The position numbers and the translations under genes were made by a program. The notes beneath the pieces are model-generated. The model saw only the letters and a list, made by a program, of their open reading frames with translations. It had not been told where the DNA came from and searched no databases. Shown piece after piece: positions 60,520-63,133 of a stretch of 63,133 nt of DNA. Numbering within the stretch: the first letter of the stretch is position 1; each line of letters opens with the position of its first letter. The stretch is from Psychrobacillus lasiicapitis (GTDB taxonomy: Bacteria; Bacillota; Bacilli; Bacillales_A; Planococcaceae): contig NZ_VDGH01000010.1 in the NCBI RefSeq assembly GCF_006861795.1, positions 1 to 63,133 on the forward strand. Reading direction: 5' to 3'.

Positions 60520-60990
60520 ATGGCAGCAAAAAAGCATGACGATAAAGTGCTCGCACAGAACAAAAAAGCAAGCCATGATTACTTTATCGAAGAAACAATC
60601 GAAGCAGGAATCGTATTACAAGGAACCGAAATAAAATCGATTCGTAACGGAAAAGTCCAATTAAAAGATGCATTCGTACGTATCCGTAATAACGAAGCAT
60701 GGATATCCAATATGCATATTAGTCCATACGAGCAAGGAAATCGCTTTAACCACGACCCATTACGATCTCGAAAACTGCTTTTACATAAAAAGCAGATCAA
60801 TACATTAATCGGTGAAACAAAGCGAGAAGGCTATACAATCGTTCCGCTAAAAATGTATGTAAAAAATGGCTATGCGAAAGTATTAATCGGTCTTGGAAAA
60901 GGGAAGAAAGACTACGACAAACGAGACGTTCTGAAGAAAAAAGAAGCGAAGCGTGATATGGAAAGAGCGTTCAAAGAGCGCAACCAATAA
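60520..60990 (+). CDS. smpB: SsrA-binding protein SmpB
   Basis: The product has 156 residues. [46 protein letters not shown] and the basic C-terminal tail ([18 protein letters not shown]) are SmpB signatures. It escorts tmRNA to stalled ribosomes. ATG 60520 is preferred since AAGAGGTG lies upstream and overlaps GTG 60511. ssrA follows 94 bases downstream. Confidence 0.97.
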   Translation: MAAKKHDDKVLAQNKKASHDYFIEETIEAGIVLQGTEIKSIRNGKVQLKDAFVRIRNNEAWISNMHISPYEQGNRFNHDPLRSRKLLLHKKQINTLIGETKREGYTIVPLKMYVKNGYAKVLIGLGKGKKDYDKRDVLKKKEAKRDMERAFKERNQ

Positions 60991-61084
60991 GGGTTATCCA
61001 TTATTGGAAAGATGTATCACTTGAAAATTGACCATTTTTGATGTATAGTTAGCTATGTAACAAAGCTTACATTATTCCATAAAC

Positions 61085-61435
61085 GGGGACGTTATGGATT
61101 CGACAGGGATAGTCTGAGCTTGAGTTGCGCGTCGGAGGCTCGGCTCCGCAAAAACGGACTTTATAATAACAGGCAAAACAAACAACAACTTAGCATTCGC
61201 AGCGTAAGCTCGGATCTGCTTTATCTATCCATCGCCCATGTGGCTAGGTAGAGCTCACTCTTAGTGGGATACGGTTGGCAGTGCCACTTGAGCTGTCAGC
61301 AAGAGATTTCCAAGTTAGCGTACATGACGCCCGCTTGTCGGCATAGTGCTACGCGAAACCTAAATAGGCAAGATACACGCGTAGAAGCTTAAGTGTTAGA
61401 GTTTCTGGACGCGGGTTCAAATCCCGCCGTCTCCA
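61085..61435 (+). ncRNA. ssrA: tmRNA (SsrA)
   Basis: The 5' end GGGGACGTTATGGATTCGAC and the 3' end GACGCGGGTTCAAATCCCGC followed by CGTCTCCA form the alanyl-tRNA-like domain (acceptor GGGGACG with CGTCTCC, T loop TTCAAAT). The tag frame is 61172-61207: GGC...GCG TAA, giving AGKTNNNLAFAA once the charged Ala is added. The degradation signal LAFAA differs slightly from the usual ALAA end. CCA is not encoded after the discriminator A (TATTA follows). An integrase gene faces this 3' end. Confidence 0.95.
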
Positions 61436-61441
61436 TATTAC

Positions 61442-61457
61442 GAAATCATATGATTTC
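61442..61457. repeat. Perfect 16 bp palindrome beside the ssrA 3' end
   Basis: GAAATCATATGATTTC lies seven bases beyond the ssrA discriminator. It may be part of the attachment region or a small hairpin. Confidence 0.5.
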
Positions 61458-61471
61458 ATACAGTGTCAAAA

Positions 61472-61498
61472 TCCTTGATAATCAAGGGTTTTTTCTTT
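61472..61498 (+). terminator. Terminator after ssrA
   Basis: CCTTGAT and ATCAAGG pair, followed by GTTTTTTCTTTT. Confidence 0.85.
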
Positions 61499-61535
61499 TG
61501 CACTGTTTCATTGAGTTTCAATGGATTTCAAACAT

Positions 61536-61559
61536 CCATGGTCAAAACCATGGTCAAAA
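61536..61559. repeat. Tandem 12 bp direct repeat between ssrA and the integrase gene
   Basis: CCATGGTCAAAA occurs twice back to back, just downstream of the integrase stop. Such short direct repeats near an attachment core are typical of integrase arm sites, but this is inference. Confidence 0.5.
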
Positions 61560-61563
61560 ACTT

Positions 61564-62733
61564 TTACAGGTTCATAAAGTTTTCTAACTTATTGATAGCT
61601 TCATCTTTTGCTTTGTCAGATACGTGGGCATAGATGTTCAACGTCGTCTGTGCATCAGTATGACCAAGGCGATCTTGAACCTCTTTAATTCCTACGTTCG
61701 CCTCAAAGAGAAGCGAGCAATGTGTATGCCTAAATCCATGAGTTGTTATTTTGGGAAGTTGATATTTTTTTAAAACATGTTCGAGCCATTTGCGTGTTTT
61801 AGTAGGTTGTAGAAACTCGTTTTGTTCATTACTGAAAACAAGTTGATTACGTTGTAATGTATTAAATCCTAAAAGAAGATAGTCTTCTCGTTGTTGCTTT
61901 TTCCACTTTTTCAAAATCCCCATAGTGGCTGAGTCCATTTTAATTGTACGAGCAATACCAGTCTTCGTGGTTTTTACATAAAGTTTATTGTTTTTCCCTC
62001 TTGAAATGGCTTTATTAATACGAATTTCATTTTTTGTGAAATCTATATCTTTCCACGTCAATGCAAGAGCTTCTCCTTTACGCATACCACTGTAGGAAAG
62101 AAGTTGAAATAACACATATGCTTTAAAATTACTTTCTTGCTCCATGCATTTAAGAAATTTAATAAGCTGTTCTTTAGTGTAGAAGTTTTCAAGCTCGTCT
62201 TCATCATCAATACGCAACTTTTTCAATTTCTTCGGCATTTCTATTAATGTTAGCGGATTTTTCTCAATATATCCACGCTTAATTGCAAAATCAATAACCT
62301 TGGAAGCGTAGGATTTCACGGTACGAAACTTTTTTAACTTATCTGCCCATTCATCGACATGTCTTTGACATACTTCCACGTTTATTTTTTCAATCCTATA
62401 TGCTCCAAAAGCAGGCAAAATGTGATTTTTGAAAATACCAGTTGTCTTAATAAATGTACTTTCCTCAACCGTTTTTTCATATTGAGTAATCCATAACTCG
62501 TAAATTTCTACATAAGTTTCAACTTGTTTTTTTTTGAATTCTCCCTTGCTAATTTCAAGTTTGATTTGGGCTAATGCCTGATTTGCTTCTTTTTTTGTTT
62601 TAAAACCACGTCGAGTAGTATATTGTTCTTTACCAGTTAAAGGGTCAATACCACAATATACTTTAAACATGTAGCATTTTTCATTATTCTTTTTTGTGTA
62701 CATTTTGATAGCGTTAATTGTAGATTTACTCAT
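61564..62733 (-). CDS. int: Tyrosine recombinase/integrase of an integrative element
   Basis: The product has 389 residues. An AP2-like arm-binding N-domain (about 10-60; CGIDPLTGKEQYTTRRGFKT), a SAM-like core-binding domain (about 65-165), and a catalytic domain with Arg in SGMRKGEALAL, HxxR in THGFRHTHCSLL, His in LGHTDAQTT and Tyr in NIYAHV are all present, as in Tn916/phage integrases of Firmicutes. ATG 62733 follows AGGAGG. The gene points at the ssrA 3' end, the usual target of such enzymes. Confidence 0.93.
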   Translation of the reverse strand: MSKSTINAIKMYTKKNNEKCYMFKVYCGIDPLTGKEQYTTRRGFKTKKEANQALAQIKLEISKGEFKKKQVETYVEIYELWITQYEKTVEESTFIKTTGIFKNHILPAFGAYRIEKINVEVCQRHVDEWADKLKKFRTVKSYASKVIDFAIKRGYIEKNPLTLIEMPKKLKKLRIDDEDELENFYTKEQLIKFLKCMEQESNFKAYVLFQLLSYSGMRKGEALALTWKDIDFTKNEIRINKAISRGKNNKLYVKTTKTGIARTIKMDSATMGILKKWKKQQREDYLLLGFNTLQRNQLVFSNEQNEFLQPTKTRKWLEHVLKKYQLPKITTHGFRHTHCSLLFEANVGIKEVQDRLGHTDAQTTLNIYAHVSDKAKDEAINKLENFMNL

Positions 62734-62986
62734 TTTTCCTCCTATTTTCTTACGGAGACAAGAAATAGAGAGTAATTGTTTCCTATTATATGGAAGCAAC
62801 ATATTTATCATATATGATTAAAGCGATGATACTCAAGTTTCACAGATTAGTAAATTAGAAAAGTATATTTACAGAAAATAGATAAAAATTGTGACATAAA
62901 GAATGAATTTTCCTTTTGGAAAGTTTATGCTTTATTTTATTTTAGGAAATTTTGTGCTTGAATAAATTGTTTATTTGAATTGCTTT
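62734..62986. other. Non-coding stretch upstream of the integrase gene
   Basis: This region is AT-rich. It should hold the integrase promoter on the minus strand. No excisionase or repressor frame is seen before the IS110 fragment begins. Confidence 0.4.
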
Positions 62987-63133
62987 AAAGTTATTCCTGT
63001 TAATCAATACTTGGAGGACCATGAAATTTTATATATTTTGCTTAATCCGATTATTTCTTATCAGGCGAAGAGATCTAGTTTAAGGAAGGTAAAAACAGAC
63101 GCAATTGATGCGTACCAGTTGTGTGTGCTTTAT
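62987..63133 (+). pseudogene. IS110-family transposase fragment, 5'-truncated and cut by the window edge
   Basis: The plus frame ending at 63133 reads ...VNQYLEDHEILYILLNPIIS followed by YQAKRSSLRKVKTDAIDAYQ and LCVLY. This is the DEDD-transposase segment of IS110 elements (NPLISYQAKxSSLRKVKTDxIDAYxL). In frame, a stop at 62963 lies upstream and no ATG or ribosome site precedes the homologous part, so the N-terminus is missing. An ATG at 63021 is in another frame. Whether the C-terminal half is intact lies beyond the window. Confidence 0.7.

Noticed and set aside
61393..61587. Plus-strand open frame across the tmRNA 3' end
   Set aside because: It overlaps the conserved tRNA-like domain of ssrA and the following terminator.

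Overview
This is a low-GC Firmicutes chromosome segment from the order Bacillales. It carries hprK-lgt-yvoD-ppaX-yvoF, a his operon, yvcD-trxB-yvcI-rapZ-glmR-whiA-crh-clpP, cggR-gapA-pgk-tpiA-gpmI-eno and secG-est-rnr-smpB-ssrA in the order known from Bacillus. It also has comK beside an IDEAL-domain gene, and strong AGGAGG ribosome sites. Protein flavour and repeat content suggest Planococcaceae (Psychrobacillus, Lysinibacillus or Sporosarcina type), but the genus is an inference.

Layout. Positions 1-16.6 kb are accessory: an IS3-type end, then a block of about 10 kb bracketed by inverted copies of a GC-rich multi-hairpin repeat (248-459 and 10346-10661). The block holds a GyrI-like protein, DUF378, a Nudix-amidase-metallopeptidase-methyltransferase operon, MFS and LysE transporters, and yndG-yndH-yndJ. 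After it come a second GyrI-like protein, acetyltransferase, DJ-1, nucleotidyltransferase and methyltransferase genes, a previously unlisted small hydrophobic toxin with a convergent antisense RNA (a type I toxin-antitoxin locus, 13328-13645), and an FAD oxidase with a half-size MFS protein. Positions 16.7-25.8 kb hold pdeH, yhjD, comK, yhzC, uvrBA and yvlB. A gene-free stretch (25.85-26.75 kb) holds an inverted pair of a Bacillaceae-type repeat.

Positions 26.7-43.3 kb are conserved core: HPr kinase, lipoprotein modification, histidine biosynthesis, thioredoxin reductase, cell-envelope and carbon regulation, and Crh. The his operon has no hisH: its expected slot between hisB and hisA is filled by the GC-rich multi-hairpin element. 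Positions 43.6-49.6 kb hold clpP with a CtsR box, tRNA-Arg, a mini-catalase, lemA with a TPM-domain gene, and an ECF sigma/anti-sigma pair. Positions 49.8-57.3 kb hold the CggR-controlled lower-glycolysis cluster and secG. Positions 57.4-61.4 kb hold carboxylesterase, RNase R, SmpB and tmRNA. A tyrosine integrase gene points back at the ssrA 3' end, and an IS110-family transposase fragment runs off the right edge. An integrative element therefore occupies the ssrA attachment site.

The signals that do not reduce to known genes are four. One is the mosaic multi-hairpin repeat family (three loci). The second is three intergenic arrays of short tandem repeats with a period of about 21 bp but different unit sequences, near 43.38, 49.63 and 56.85 kb. 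The third is the toxin/antisense pair. The fourth is the loss of hisH. All calls come from reading the sequence; no database or folding search was run.
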